From Roseobacter sp. GAI101 (GTDB taxonomy: Bacteria; Pseudomonadota; Alphaproteobacteria; Rhodobacterales; Rhodobacteraceae), in the NCBI RefSeq assembly GCF_000156335.1, contig NZ_DS999213.1:1611947-1675946 (forward strand): a stretch of DNA of 64,000 nt. Direction: 5' to 3'. Positions 34,371-44,128 of this stretch are shown piece by piece (the stretch's first letter is position 1; every line of letters starts with the position of its first letter). The notes beneath the pieces were generated by a model. It was not told the DNA's origin and did not search any database. It saw only the letters and a program-made list of their open reading frames with translations. Made by a program: the position numbers and the translations under genes.

Positions 34371-35002
34371 TCGTCATCATCAACCCCAACAGCACGCAGG
34401 CCATGACCCGAACCATGGTCGATACCGCGCTGGACATGGGCATCAAGGTCGAGGGCTGGACGTCGCATGACGGCCCTCCCGCGATCCAGGGACCAGAGGA
34501 CGGGGCCGCCTGCATTCCCCCGCTTCTCGGGCTGGTCCGCAAGGCGTCGGATGAAGGTGCCAGCGCGATCATCATCGGCTGCTTCGATGACACTGGCCTG
34601 GATCTTGCCCGCGATATCGCGCGCTGTCCTGTGATCGGCGTCGGCCAGGCGGCCTATCATATGGCGGTGCTTGCAGGGCAACGGTTTTCCGTCGTGACGA
34701 CATTGCCGCAATCAATCCCCGTTCTGGAGCAGAATATTCACAGCTATGGCTTTGCGCCCCGTCTTGGCCGTGTGCGCGCCAGCAATGTGCCGGTTCTCGC
34801 GCTCGAGACGGATCTGCCGGGGTCCGCCCCAAAGGTCATCGCCGAAATCGACCGCGCCGTGGTCGAAGACAAGGTCGGCATCGTGGTGCTGGGCTGCGCC
34901 GGCATGGTCGGTATTCCCGACCTCTACGGCGATCGGCCCGACGTTCGGTTGGTCGACGGGGTCAAATCAGCGGTCCAGCTGTCGGCCATCCTGTCACGCT
35001 AG
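34367..35002 (+). CDS. Asp/Glu/hydantoin racemase family protein
   Basis: Cofactor-independent racemase or isomerase, 211 residues. The two catalytic cysteines of the family are present: Cys72 in IIGCFDDTG and Cys177 in VLGCAGM. The N-terminal INPNST motif is typical of the hydantoin/allantoin racemase branch (also the maleate isomerase-related branch). ATG 34367 overlaps the permease stop. Its position suggests it racemises an imported chiral amide, hydantoin or ureido compound so that an enzyme elsewhere can use it. No hydantoinase is in the window, so the substrate is unproven. Confidence 0.85.
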   Translation: MIVIINPNSTQAMTRTMVDTALDMGIKVEGWTSHDGPPAIQGPEDGAACIPPLLGLVRKASDEGASAIIIGCFDDTGLDLARDIARCPVIGVGQAAYHMAVLAGQRFSVVTTLPQSIPVLEQNIHSYGFAPRLGRVRASNVPVLALETDLPGSAPKVIAEIDRAVVEDKVGIVVLGCAGMVGIPDLYGDRPDVRLVDGVKSAVQLSAILSR

Positions 35003-35102
35003 CCCCCAAGAAGTGCGATCTTGCATTTTGCCGTCGCGTGACTGTTTCTTTCGGCTTGCTTGGACGCTAAGTGTTCGGGCAAGGCAGAAACAGGAGAAAT
35101 CA

Positions 35103-35405
35103 ATGCGTATAGCGGTCTATGGAACACTTGTTGCGGTCGCGCTGACAGCCCTTTCGGGGTGTGAACTGGCAACGGGCGGTTCGGGTGGCAACTATGAGGT
35201 CGCTGGCGTCGAGGCAGATGACATGCTGAAAATGCGTGCGGGACCGGGCATCGGATATCGGGTCATCGTCGGTCTTCCGAACGGCACGGCCTTGCGCATC
35301 TCAAGTTGCCAGCAGACAGGTGGTACCCGCTGGTGCAAAGCATCCCTGAACACGTCGCCGGGGCTCGAAGGGTATGTCTCGTGGGCCTATCTAAAGGAAA
35401 TCTGA
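35103..35405 (+). CDS. Small SH3b-domain lipoprotein
   Basis: A 100-residue envelope protein. The signal peptide has lipobox ALSGC (Cys20). The mature part is a single bacterial SH3 domain: MLKMRAGPGIGYRVIVGLPNGTALRI, with Cys-Gln-Gln and Trp-Cys nearby that could form a disulfide, ending in GYVSWAYL. Such domains bind peptidoglycan or protein peptides. CAGGAGAAATCA precedes ATG 35103. It is probably monocistronic; its role is unknown. Confidence 0.75.
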   Translation: MRIAVYGTLVAVALTALSGCELATGGSGGNYEVAGVEADDMLKMRAGPGIGYRVIVGLPNGTALRISSCQQTGGTRWCKASLNTSPGLEGYVSWAYLKEI

Positions 35406-35521
35406 CCTAGATTGGTTCTGGTTTAACCTGATGCCGCACTCCATGTCGGTTCGCTAGTCTGGGGGCGGTACAGCGCTTGAAGCGGCGGTCACTAAAGGAC
35501 CGGCACAAGACCTGCACGGTT

Positions 35522-36496
35522 TCAATCTTCGCCGCTCATGACGATATCCATTTTTGCGAAGATATTGTTTTCTTCTTCAAAGGACAGATTCGGGAACAAC
35601 TCCCCCGCGGTCAGATTCTCGCGCAGTTTTTCACTGGCGGAAATGCCGGACCAGATGCGCTGGTCCGTAATCGGCTTGATCCGCATCCGGGGCGGTGCCG
35701 GAACCTCGCCACGTGCCGCGTCCCAATTCTTTTCCATCTTCAGATTCATGTTTTCCGCAATAAGATCGAAGTCCAGCCTGCGACGCCCCATCTGATACCC
35801 CACGAAGCGCCCTGACCCGGCGTAAGCCAACTGACTTGGCTGTTTCATCAGAGAACTGGCACCGGCCTCGGCACCCTGAGTAACGCAATAGCGGAAGGCA
35901 GGCGGCTTTACCGCGCGATAGATTCTGCGAAGCCCCTCGATTTCGACGGTGAACAGATTGATCCCGTAGCACCCGTTCTGGAGCCGCAAAAGCTGGTTTT
36001 CCAGTTCCAGAAATTCACCGACACCGTCAACATCAAGCTTGATGCGTTCATCGAACCTGATCTTCGTCGCCTGGGTCAGTTCTTCAAGCCTGTGGCGCGC
36101 CTGCTCTTCGCGTCGAAGGCTGTCGTTCAAAAGACCGGCCGTCTTGATCCGCGCGCCCAGCTCGATCCCGTTGAGTGGTTTGGTGATGAAATCCGTGGCC
36201 CCGACGACAAACGCGCGCTGCATCAGACCGATTTCGCGGCTGGCCGTGATCATCAGGATCGGCGTCGACCGATAGCCCGGGGTGTTTCGCAATGTTTCAC
36301 ATAATTCGATACCGCCGACGCCGGGCAACATGATGTCCAGCAAGAAGCAGTCGAAAGGGTGCTTTGCAGCCTTCAGCATGACCAGAGCGTCTTCGGCAGA
36401 AGTCGCGCAGGTCAGAAAATAGTTGTCATCCTCTGTCAGGCACCCCTTCAAGAGATCGCGGATGACCGGGTCATCATCAACAGCTAAAATGCGCAT
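35522..36496 (-). CDS. Response regulator with unclassified C-terminal domain
   Basis: A 324-residue regulator. The N-terminal CheY-like receiver is complete: acidic pair in MRILAVDDDP, phospho-Asp54 in CFLLDIMLPG, Thr in MITAS, Lys in DFITKPLNG. A helical linker (RREEQARHRLEELTQATKIR) leads to a C-terminal domain of about 150 residues with LFTVEIEGLRRIY and YAGSGRFVGYQ. Spacing of these segments recalls a degenerate GGDEF or cyclase-like fold, but catalytic residues are absent. It is divergent from a paralogue (36847-37791) with the same architecture. Output mechanism unknown. Confidence 0.75.
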   Translation of the reverse strand: MRILAVDDDPVIRDLLKGCLTEDDNYFLTCATSAEDALVMLKAAKHPFDCFLLDIMLPGVGGIELCETLRNTPGYRSTPILMITASREIGLMQRAFVVGATDFITKPLNGIELGARIKTAGLLNDSLRREEQARHRLEELTQATKIRFDERIKLDVDGVGEFLELENQLLRLQNGCYGINLFTVEIEGLRRIYRAVKPPAFRYCVTQGAEAGASSLMKQPSQLAYAGSGRFVGYQMGRRRLDFDLIAENMNLKMEKNWDAARGEVPAPPRMRIKPITDQRIWSGISASEKLRENLTAGELFPNLSFEEENNIFAKMDIVMSGED

Positions 36497-36846
36497 AAGT
36501 ACTTACTTCCCCATAACTGGCCCATATCTGGCGTGCTGGTCTCAAACGGCCTCGAAACATTCTCAGCCTGTAAGGAAACACGTCTGGCGGGCAATGTTGG
36601 GGCGAGATTGTGTCACATTTTAGCCAAATGTTAATAATTCCCACAGATTCTGCCGCGCTTCCGGAAAACCGCGCGTTCAGGGGTGCCAATGCAGGGACTT
36701 CATTGGCGGTTTATCCGCGATAACCCGCCAGTCGGACCAAAAGTTGACCTTTTGACACAATTTGGCCGAAGTTTTGCGAAATGCTGTTTGAAAGTTACCG
36801 ATGCCTTTGCGTGCAGTATCAAAGGCAGCAACCCCGAAGAGGTATT
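36497..36846. other. Divergent promoter region between two paralogous response regulators
   Basis: A 350-base gap, AT-richer than the flanking genes, with tracts such as TTAGCCAAATGTTAATAATT around 36620-36640. It must hold promoters for both response-regulator genes. I see no convincing gene, terminator or clear palindromic operator. GGAAGTAAG before the minus-strand start and AAGAGGT before the plus-strand start serve as ribosome sites. Confidence 0.4.
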
Positions 36847-37791
36847 ATGAGAATTCTTGCAGTCGATGACGATTCGGTCGTGCTGGACCTGCTTGAGGTG
36901 ATCTTCAAGCAATCCGATGGCATAGAAGTCGTGGTTGCGGCCTCCGGCGCTTTGGCCCTCGAGGCGATAGCCACTTCAAAAGACGGTTTCGACTGCTTTC
37001 TTCTTGATATCTCAATGCCGGAAATGACCGGCATCGAGCTTTGTGAACGTATCCGTGTGCATGGCGCGCACCGTGACACTCCGATCATCATGCTGACGGC
37101 GAATACTGACAAGACATCGATCGAACAGGCGTTTGCCGCAGGGGCCAGCGACTATATCACAAAGCCATTCGATGTCGCTGACATCAGCACCCGAGTCCAG
37201 ATTGCCGCGCGCATGGTTCAAAGTGGCGACACCGTCCGGGCAATCGACCCGTCGGAACCGTCGCGCAGCTCGGTTCCGGGCCGTCACCGCTTTGCCGTGA
37301 CGGAACCGCTGCAAATTCTAAGCGCGGACCAGCTGATCCTGCCCTACTCTCTGGGCAATTATCTCTCCCAGCTGTCGCAAAGGCACTTGAACCACTGCCG
37401 GCTTTTCGCCGCCAAGATCATAGGGGTCGAGGCGCTGTATGACAGCTGCACCAGCCAGGAGTTCGCCATCGCGCTCTCGGCCGTATCGGATGCCATTTCA
37501 GACGTGGTAAACAGCCCGAAGTTGCTGTCGTCCTACTTTGGTTCAGGGATTTTCATTTGCATCGGTACCGAAGATTTCGGGACCCTTTGGCCGCAGATCG
37601 AAACGGATGTGCAAGAGGTGCTTGATACGTCTTATGCAGTCTTCGAAGACGGCCGCGCGATGAACATAAACCTGCACATCGGTCGCCCCGTACGCCCCAA
37701 CGGCAGCCGGACACAACGTGTCAAACCAACGATCGACCGCGCGATTTCTTTGGTTGAACGTAGCGGAAAAAGCAAACGATTGAAGGCCTAG
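36847..37791 (+). CDS. Response regulator, paralogue of the divergent gene
   Basis: A 314-residue regulator. The receiver is complete (MRILAVDDDS, Asp54 in CFLLDISMPEM, Lys in DYITKPFDV). The C-terminal domain contains CRLFAAKIIGVEALYDSC, a helix AIALSAVSDAISDVV, and YFGSGIFICIGTEDFG. It is laid out like a GGDEF or class III cyclase core with the signature replaced. It shares the MRILAVDDD start and overall plan with the divergent gene, so the two are likely duplicates. ATG 36847 follows CGAAGAGGTATT. No DNA-binding domain is visible. Confidence 0.75.
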   Translation: MRILAVDDDSVVLDLLEVIFKQSDGIEVVVAASGALALEAIATSKDGFDCFLLDISMPEMTGIELCERIRVHGAHRDTPIIMLTANTDKTSIEQAFAAGASDYITKPFDVADISTRVQIAARMVQSGDTVRAIDPSEPSRSSVPGRHRFAVTEPLQILSADQLILPYSLGNYLSQLSQRHLNHCRLFAAKIIGVEALYDSCTSQEFAIALSAVSDAISDVVNSPKLLSSYFGSGIFICIGTEDFGTLWPQIETDVQEVLDTSYAVFEDGRAMNINLHIGRPVRPNGSRTQRVKPTIDRAISLVERSGKSKRLKA

Positions 37792-37901
37792 CACCCGCTT
37801 CGCGCACTCCGCAGGCGGGGCCTTTGCCCGGCAATGCCATTTCAACCAAGACAAACCTCACTTCAGGTCAGCGCTGATCCGCCAGGGTAACCTGCACCCC
37901 G

Positions 37902-39305
37902 CTAATGCATGACCCTGTTAAGATGGCTCACAAGGTCCTGTTCTTTATAAGGTTTGCTGAGGATAGCTGCCCCTTTGAATGCGGTACCCAGATCCGAACT
38001 ATCGATTTGCCCGCTTAGAATTAAGAACGGGATCGCAAGTTCAGACAGGTGCAACGCAATCGCATCGGTTGTTTCCTGGCCCAAGTTCACATCCAGCATC
38101 GCGACGTCCGGTTTTTCACGGATAGCCTTGAGGGCACTTGCGACAGTCGTGAAGGGACCAATGACAGTCGCGCCCCGCGCTTCAAGAATATCAGCGATAT
38201 CCATACCGATGATCGGATCATCTTCTACGACCAATACCCTTTGACCCGAGAACGAGACGTTACTGATCTGCGACTGGTCCACCGGAAATATCGCGGTTGG
38301 CGGGGCAGTTACCTCGGCGGCCTCTCTTTGAAAACTGTCGTTGATGACGATATCGCAGACCAGCCCGCCCGGGGCGAAATCGAGGTTGATGGCACCCTGA
38401 TCCCGCATGGCTTTTTGCAGGATCGTCGACCCGATCCCGGTTGTCCGCTCCGCGGGCAAGGATGGGCCGCCAGTTTCAGTCCATTTGATATGAACCCGGC
38501 GGCCGGTTCCCATGACTGCTTTAATGCCCACTTGGCCGCCCCGGACCGAAAGCGCCCCATGTTTCACGGCATTCGTGAGAAGTTCGTGCAGGACCAACGC
38601 CAGAGCCTCGGACGCCTCACCAGAGAACCAGACGTTTGTGTCTCCCTCGATGGAAACGCGTGCTTCCCATCCGGCAAAGGCTTCCATCTCCATCCTGATA
38701 ATATCCTGCAGGCTGGATCGCTCGGCCACCTCAGCCACCAGAACCCGGTTGGAGCGCGACAACGCGCCCAGCCGTTCCGTCAGGGAGCGAGCGAATTCTT
38801 CAACGCTGTCCGTCTTTTTCGACGCGTGGCGGATCATTGAGTTCAAGATCGTGAACGTATTCGCGACACGATGATTGAGTTCCTTCGACAACAGCTTGAG
38901 GCGGTCCTCATTCTGCTTCATCTCGGTGATGTCGATTACGTGGCCGATCAGTTTCGTCACAACACCGGTGTCCGAGAATTTTGGCATCCCCTTCGCGCTG
39001 ATCCAGCGATCTACGCCATCCGCCCGACGAATCCGCGTTTCAAACGACCACGGCACCCCATCCTTCAGGGAAGCTTCCAACAGGCCACCAACGCGCTGGC
39101 GGTCCTCCTCGAAAACATAGGTTAGAAAGATTTCCCCGCTCCAACGGTCTAAAAGTTGATCATGTCCAAAGATTTGATCATGGCGCTCGTTGCGCATCGC
39201 CGTTCCGGTAACGGCGTCAAGCTCCCAAATTCCGATTTCGGATGTGGCAAGGATAAGGTCAAGGTGATCCCCGCCATTGTTCGTAAAGAGAAAGTCGTTC
39301 GTCAT
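37902..39305 (-). CDS. PAS-HWE histidine kinase with C-terminal receiver domain
   Basis: Soluble sensor kinase, 467 residues, no membrane span. A PAS domain (about 15-130) is followed by an HWE-type kinase core. The H-box is ELNHRVANTFTIL with phospho-His145; ATP-binding HELLTNAVKHGALSV; the family Trp-x-Glu is in IKWTETGG. The C-terminal domain (about 355-467) is a receiver with VLVVEDDPIIG, phospho-Asp in AMLDVNLG and Lys in SKPYK. HWE kinases in alphaproteobacteria often sense light or redox through PAS or act in the general stress response. Here a partner is not certain; the two nearby response regulators are candidates. Confidence 0.85.
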   Translation of the reverse strand: MTNDFLFTNNGGDHLDLILATSEIGIWELDAVTGTAMRNERHDQIFGHDQLLDRWSGEIFLTYVFEEDRQRVGGLLEASLKDGVPWSFETRIRRADGVDRWISAKGMPKFSDTGVVTKLIGHVIDITEMKQNEDRLKLLSKELNHRVANTFTILNSMIRHASKKTDSVEEFARSLTERLGALSRSNRVLVAEVAERSSLQDIIRMEMEAFAGWEARVSIEGDTNVWFSGEASEALALVLHELLTNAVKHGALSVRGGQVGIKAVMGTGRRVHIKWTETGGPSLPAERTTGIGSTILQKAMRDQGAINLDFAPGGLVCDIVINDSFQREAAEVTAPPTAIFPVDQSQISNVSFSGQRVLVVEDDPIIGMDIADILEARGATVIGPFTTVASALKAIREKPDVAMLDVNLGQETTDAIALHLSELAIPFLILSGQIDSSDLGTAFKGAAILSKPYKEQDLVSHLNRVMH

Positions 39306-39738
39306 TATGGTCTCTCAAGAGTTCAGCCGTTCAATCATACACACCATTCTCCGTCTCGCAAACAGGCAACATAATCATGTGATAACAGAGATGCTTTGTA
39401 GGGGGTTTCATGCTGGCTCGGGCCTCGGAACCTGATCACTACCGTAGCCGCACATGCGATGGCGCACAGGAAGATCGTCGCGCATAAATCGTTTCGCGGG
39501 GCTACATGCCGTCAGTCCTTCGGGTGGCCAGATATGATCGTTGAGGCTTAGCGCCGAAGGCGCAATCCGGCATGGAAGTACCGGAACGACCCGCCCTCAG
39601 GCCCTGCGCAGAAGATTTGGCGGGCAGATCGCCAAGATCCGTCACCGCAACACGTTTTTGAAACACACCCTCCCTCCCTATTCCCTTCACTGGCCCATGC
39701 GGAATTAGCCCGGCTGTCAGTTGAAATATGAAACAGCG
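39306..39738. other. 433-base region without a clear gene
   Basis: Nothing complete is recognised between the HWE kinase start and the glycosyltransferase end. The first 100 bases would hold the kinase promoter. On the minus strand around 39551-39670 one frame reads GDGSWRSARQIF ... AGLRLRR, faintly like the end of a formylglycine-generating-enzyme domain, but there is no start and no complete domain. It is a possible gene relic. Confidence 0.35.
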
Positions 39739-40752
39739 TCATTTGCCATAACAAGCGACGAAACCCTCACCGCGCACCGGCATGATCAACTTCTGCCAAC
39801 TACGTGCGAATGCATCCTCGAAGCCGTCACAGGCACGAGATGGCACAGTCGGTGGCAGCGGCAAGGCTCCGGCTAGTGCTTCGATCCTGCGCGCCCATCG
39901 GGCAACAGAAGCGTCGGCCACGGCAATCGCGCCATGCGGCACATGATCTTTCAACCCGTCGATATCGTTGACCAAAAGAACCCGCCCCGCCGCAAGAGCC
40001 TCTATCGCAACCAGCCCGTACGCTTCCCACCGCGACGGCATGACCACGGCATCAACCCCCGCCATGACGGTGCGCTGATCGCCACAGTACCCCATAAACT
40101 TTATGCGCGGATCGTCGCCGGCACAGGCGCGCAAGGCAGGTGCCTCTGCACCGTCGCCATAGATATGCAGTGCAATGGCGGGATCGACCGTCTGCCGAAA
40201 AGCGGTGATCAGCGTATCGAACCCTTTCTGGCGGTCCAGACGCCCGATTGCTCCGATCACGCGGACGGGACCGGAGGGGGCCGCGAGGGCCCGAAAGCTG
40301 GAAAGATCCACGCAAGACTGGATGACACTCAATTTCATTGAAGGTATCGAAACCGACTGCGCCAGCCACCGGGCCTGCGCATGACTGACGGCGACGACCT
40401 TGTTGAAAAGCGCGTAGGCCGTGCGCAGCAAGACCGTGAAACGCCGCTTGCGGGTCACATTGTGGGTGACGAACCCTTCCGTATAGCTGTGTTCCACATG
40501 GACCAGAGGCGTCCCGGGATGGGCTGCACGCAACGCCAAAAGCATTGGCAGCGTCCGCCAACTGACCGCCAGATGCGATACGATGATATCGGCATTGATG
40601 CGTCCGACCGAAATGCTGCCGCGGTCTATGCAGCGCAGGCTATGGTCGCCGGTCTGCGCCATCGCAGGTGCCGTGAGGATGTGATCCAATACGCGCATCA
40701 CGCCGCCGGCAGTCGTATCGTCGACAAGATGGACAATCCGGGCGCGTGTCAT
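39739..40752 (-). CDS. Glycosyltransferase family 4-like (GT-B) enzyme
   Basis: Exopolysaccharide glycosyltransferase of 337 residues. It has an N-terminal acceptor domain (VHLVDDTTAGGVMRVLDHIL) and a GT4-type C-terminal domain (IGAIGRLDRQKGFDTLITAF, RIKFMGYCGD, and EAYGLVAIEALAAGR with the nucleotide-sugar Glu pair). ATG 40752 overlaps the stop of the preceding GT2 gene by four bases. It is the last gene of a minus-strand run of flippase and glycosyltransferases. Sugar specificity is unknown. Confidence 0.87.
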   Translation of the reverse strand: MTRARIVHLVDDTTAGGVMRVLDHILTAPAMAQTGDHSLRCIDRGSISVGRINADIIVSHLAVSWRTLPMLLALRAAHPGTPLVHVEHSYTEGFVTHNVTRKRRFTVLLRTAYALFNKVVAVSHAQARWLAQSVSIPSMKLSVIQSCVDLSSFRALAAPSGPVRVIGAIGRLDRQKGFDTLITAFRQTVDPAIALHIYGDGAEAPALRACAGDDPRIKFMGYCGDQRTVMAGVDAVVMPSRWEAYGLVAIEALAAGRVLLVNDIDGLKDHVPHGAIAVADASVARWARRIEALAGALPLPPTVPSRACDGFEDAFARSWQKLIMPVRGEGFVACYGK

Positions 40753-41747
40753 CGAACGGCCTTGCGGTGACGAAGAAGCTGAACGCCTTTCATGGCCTGA
40801 CGCACGCCATGGGTCCCCACCATCGACAGGCCAAGGCTGGCCACCAGTGTCACAATCGATTTCACCGGTTCTTCTACAAGTGTCATCCGGGATTCCGCCA
40901 GCCACGCCCGCTGCCACATCAACGCTTTGGCCCCGTCAAGATCACTGACCGCGCGGCGGCAAAGATAGCGCAGTTGATAAGCCCGCGCGATGGGGGCATT
41001 GACGGTGAAAAAGGCCGGGTTCAGCGGGGTCAATTTGGTGACCATCCGTTCCCAGGCCGCCAATTGGCGTTCGGTCGCGGCGGACAGCCCGCCTGCGGTG
41101 ATCCGGTAGTGGGTCAGCAATCCGGGAATGCCCTCGAACACCCAGCTTGTGGTCAACGCGATGCGCAACCAGCATTCGATGTCTTCAGACTGTCGGAACG
41201 TTTCGTCGAAATACCAGTCTCGCGCCGGCTCGCTTTGCGGGCGATAGGAAATCTCCTCCAGCACGGCGCGGCGCATGACGGCGGCAGAGCCGTTTCCAAT
41301 CGGATTGCGTTTAAAGATGGTCGACGCACAGATGTTTTCCAACCGGGGGCGCTGCGCCTGCCCGATCAGGACGCCAGCGTCATTCATCAACGCAGACCCT
41401 GCATAGCTGACACCGACATGAGGGTTCGCCATCAGATGCGCCACATGGCGCGCAAGCTTGTGCGGCAGCCAGATGTCATCGGCATCACAGAACCCGATGA
41501 TGTCACCGCGCGCGGCTGCGATGCCGCTGTTGCGTGCACCTGCAAGACCCCGATTGCCCTGACGGATAACCCGCACCCGGCGGTCGCGCGCGAATTCAGC
41601 GGCGATGCGCGCCGTATCATCGCTTGATCCATCATCGACGATGATGATTTCAAATGCGGGATATGTCTGGGCAAGAAGCGCATTCAGGGTGGCAGCCATC
41701 GTGGCTTCGACGTTGAACGCGGGCATGATGATAGAAGCAAATGTCAT
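40749..41747 (-). CDS. Glycosyltransferase family 2
   Basis: Inverting GT-A glycosyltransferase of 332 residues. It has ASIIMPAFNVEATMAATLNALL, then the UDP-binding VDDGSSDDT and the metal-binding CDADDIW. The domain ends near residue 230 and a roughly 100-residue helical tail follows. It is likely cytosolic or membrane-peripheral and adds one sugar of the repeat unit. It lies 21 bases from the next GT2 gene upstream and overlaps the GT4 gene downstream. Confidence 0.9.
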   Translation of the reverse strand: MTFASIIMPAFNVEATMAATLNALLAQTYPAFEIIIVDDGSSDDTARIAAEFARDRRVRVIRQGNRGLAGARNSGIAAARGDIIGFCDADDIWLPHKLARHVAHLMANPHVGVSYAGSALMNDAGVLIGQAQRPRLENICASTIFKRNPIGNGSAAVMRRAVLEEISYRPQSEPARDWYFDETFRQSEDIECWLRIALTTSWVFEGIPGLLTHYRITAGGLSAATERQLAAWERMVTKLTPLNPAFFTVNAPIARAYQLRYLCRRAVSDLDGAKALMWQRAWLAESRMTLVEEPVKSIVTLVASLGLSMVGTHGVRQAMKGVQLLRHRKAVR

Positions 41748-41768
41748 GGGGTAAGCCTTTCGGGAGGA

Positions 41769-42689
41769 TCAGGAAAAAAGATAGCGGCGCAGCGGGTGCG
41801 GCAGCAGGGTGGCCACCAGCGCGCCTGCAAGGGTTGGCGCACCGCGCCGCAGGGGCGTCAGAAAGCCCACGGGGCTGTGTGCGAAACCGGCCACGCTATG
41901 GCGCAACGCATCGGTCCGGTTAGCACCAAGTCGCAGCGCGCGCCGCGCCAGATAGCGATGGTGGATTGCATGGCTTCGGGCACTGGGCCTGACACCGAAA
42001 GCCGCCGCGGATGCGATGGCACGCGCCCGCCCTGCCAGCATCGCATCAAGGTTGGTGGAAAGCCCGCCAACGCTGGTGCGATACCACGTCTGAAGCGATC
42101 GCAAGCCGATGATCCGCGCACCGCCGCCCACGACGCGGATCAGCCAGTCGAGATCTTCGTTATGGATCATCGACACGTCAAAGCCGCCCGATTGCACAAA
42201 GATGTCGCGCCGCACCGTCATGTTGGACATGGTGCACACGGGGTTTTCCCCCAGCAGCATATCGATGGTCAGATCCTGTTCGGGAACAGTCGAAAAGACC
42301 GTTGCATCATCTGGCCCGTCCTGGAAAAATCCGATCTGACCAAAGGCACCACCCACTTCGGCCTTTGCAAAGCTTTCGGCAAGCTCTGCCAGCTTGGTTG
42401 GCAGCCACAGGTCATCGGCATCGCAAAAGGCGATCAGACCGCCGCTTGAATGGTCCAGCGCGCCGGTGTTGCGGGCACTGCTTGGTCCCTTGCCCTGATT
42501 GCGCACAAGACGAATTCGCGGGTCGATCAGGGCGGCATTCTGGATCAGCGGCACCGTCGCATCCGTTGAACCGTCATCGACACAGATGGCCTCCCAATCG
42601 CCGAACGTCTGGCCGGTGATGCTTTGCAATGTTTCGACAATGGTCGTCTCGGCGTTGAAACACGGCAGGATAATCGAAAAGTCAGGCAT
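41769..42689 (-). CDS. Glycosyltransferase family 2
   Basis: Second GT2 enzyme of the locus, 306 residues. Its core (FSIILPCFNAETTIVETLQSI, VDDGSTDAT, FCDADDLWLP) parallels the neighbouring gene, suggesting duplication with divergence. DMLLGENPVCTMSNMTVRRD and HNEDLDWLIRV mark the acceptor side. It starts three bases after the flippase stop. Donor and acceptor sugars unknown. Confidence 0.9.
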   Translation of the reverse strand: MPDFSIILPCFNAETTIVETLQSITGQTFGDWEAICVDDGSTDATVPLIQNAALIDPRIRLVRNQGKGPSSARNTGALDHSSGGLIAFCDADDLWLPTKLAELAESFAKAEVGGAFGQIGFFQDGPDDATVFSTVPEQDLTIDMLLGENPVCTMSNMTVRRDIFVQSGGFDVSMIHNEDLDWLIRVVGGGARIIGLRSLQTWYRTSVGGLSTNLDAMLAGRARAIASAAAFGVRPSARSHAIHHRYLARRALRLGANRTDALRHSVAGFAHSPVGFLTPLRRGAPTLAGALVATLLPHPLRRYLFS

Positions 42690-42692
42690 GGT

Positions 42693-43928
42693 TCAGACCT
42701 TTGCTGTTGCGCGGCCAAAGGCCAGATAAAGAGCGGGAAAAGATGCGCCGACCATCAGAACCGTCGCGACAATCGCATAGCCTGTCGCCACCGCCACAAG
42801 GCCTAGAGGGGCAAGCACCACGGTGTTGAGCATGAAGGCAACGGTCATCGCCGCAGTCACCCAAAATTCGACCTGCGCCCGTCCCGTCGCCCGCAACCAG
42901 CCCGCAGTGGCGGACCAAAGCGTCGTGGGAATGGCAATGAGGCATAGAATGGACACGATCGTATCAATCCCCGACCACCCCGCGCCGAACAGAACCGGCA
43001 CATAGTAAGGGGCAAGGATCGCCTGAAGGACAACGGCCGGCGTGATCAGCCCCATGGCAAGCAGAATGCTGTGACGCAGGGCAGCGCCCTTGTCGTCGCT
43101 TGCGCACAGATGGGGGAACAGAACGGTGGCGAACGCGACCGAGAAGGAATTGGCAAGGCTCAGACCCGCATTGAACGCCATGAAATAAAGCCCCAGCGCC
43201 TCTGCGCCCATCAGCGCCCCCACGATCAGCTTGTCCGCCTGAAGACGAACGGCCTTGACCAGTTCAACCCCCAGCACGGCCCATCCAAAGTGAAGAAACG
43301 GGCGCAACGGCGCGAAACCATTGCGAAGATCGCGCTTCCAGGGATGCAAACGGCGCATGGCGATCAGCCAGAACGGTGCGGTCAACAGCCGGGGCAGGAT
43401 CAAAGCAAGCGCCGAAGGCCACAGCAGCGCAAGCACCGCCGAGATCAGATTCGCGCCGACGATCTGTGCCCCTGAAATAGCCGCTGTCTGGCGCAATTTT
43501 CCCGCACGCATCGCCAGGGCCGTCTGGACCAGCCCCGCAGGCATGAACAGATACTCGCCCGCAAGCAGCAGGATCAGGGCAAGCAGGACGACATTGCCCC
43601 CCGATGCGTACAAGGCAAGACCGATCAATGACTGCGCCACAAACAGACCCACACACCAGACCCAAAAGATACGGTGCGCGGTGGCGCAGATTTGCGGCAA
43701 CTCCGCCTCGGGTGCGGAAATGATCTTTTGCCCGACACCGTTTTCCGTCAGCGCCTTGAGAATATCTGCTGCAGCCAGCGCCGCAGCCGCGACACCGATC
43801 TGCGCCAGATCAAGCGACCGCGCGACCGCGACAACGACCAGCAGACGCGATGCCTTGGCTGCAACCTCTGATGCGCCATAGGCAAAAAGGTTGTGCGCGA
43901 TGCGAGAAGTCTTTTGAATGGCGCTCAT
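42693..43928 (-). CDS. Oligosaccharide flippase (Wzx-like)
   Basis: Inner-membrane MATE/Wzx-superfamily protein of 411 residues with about twelve to fourteen hydrophobic helices. It moves lipid-linked repeat units to the periplasm. The N-terminus (NLFAYGASEVAAKASRLLVV) and a middle motif (LQADKLIVGALMGAEALGLY) match the oligosaccharide flippase family. It is the first gene of the minus-strand run with three glycosyltransferases and is divergent from the Wza-like gene. Confidence 0.88.
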   Translation of the reverse strand: MSAIQKTSRIAHNLFAYGASEVAAKASRLLVVVAVARSLDLAQIGVAAAALAAADILKALTENGVGQKIISAPEAELPQICATAHRIFWVWCVGLFVAQSLIGLALYASGGNVVLLALILLLAGEYLFMPAGLVQTALAMRAGKLRQTAAISGAQIVGANLISAVLALLWPSALALILPRLLTAPFWLIAMRRLHPWKRDLRNGFAPLRPFLHFGWAVLGVELVKAVRLQADKLIVGALMGAEALGLYFMAFNAGLSLANSFSVAFATVLFPHLCASDDKGAALRHSILLAMGLITPAVVLQAILAPYYVPVLFGAGWSGIDTIVSILCLIAIPTTLWSATAGWLRATGRAQVEFWVTAAMTVAFMLNTVVLAPLGLVAVATGYAIVATVLMVGASFPALYLAFGRATAKV

Positions 43929-44128
43929 GGTATTAGGGTCCGATCAAGGGAGGTTAACCATACCTAACCGCAACCTTTGCCCCCTGTCCTGGCCACCCCC
44001 GGAGAGGTCTAGGGCGCAACCGATCTGCATCATATCCGAACGGATAGACACTGCACGCCAACGCACCCTCGACCGGGCGGGCTGAAATGCATATCAGTGA
44101 TTCAACCGAAGGCTATGAAGTGAGCGTA

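Noticed and set aside
39548..39690. Possible formylglycine-generating-enzyme remnant (GDGSW ... AGLRLRR)
   Set aside because: Too short and too weak a resemblance; no start, no complete motif, and another frame is equally open.
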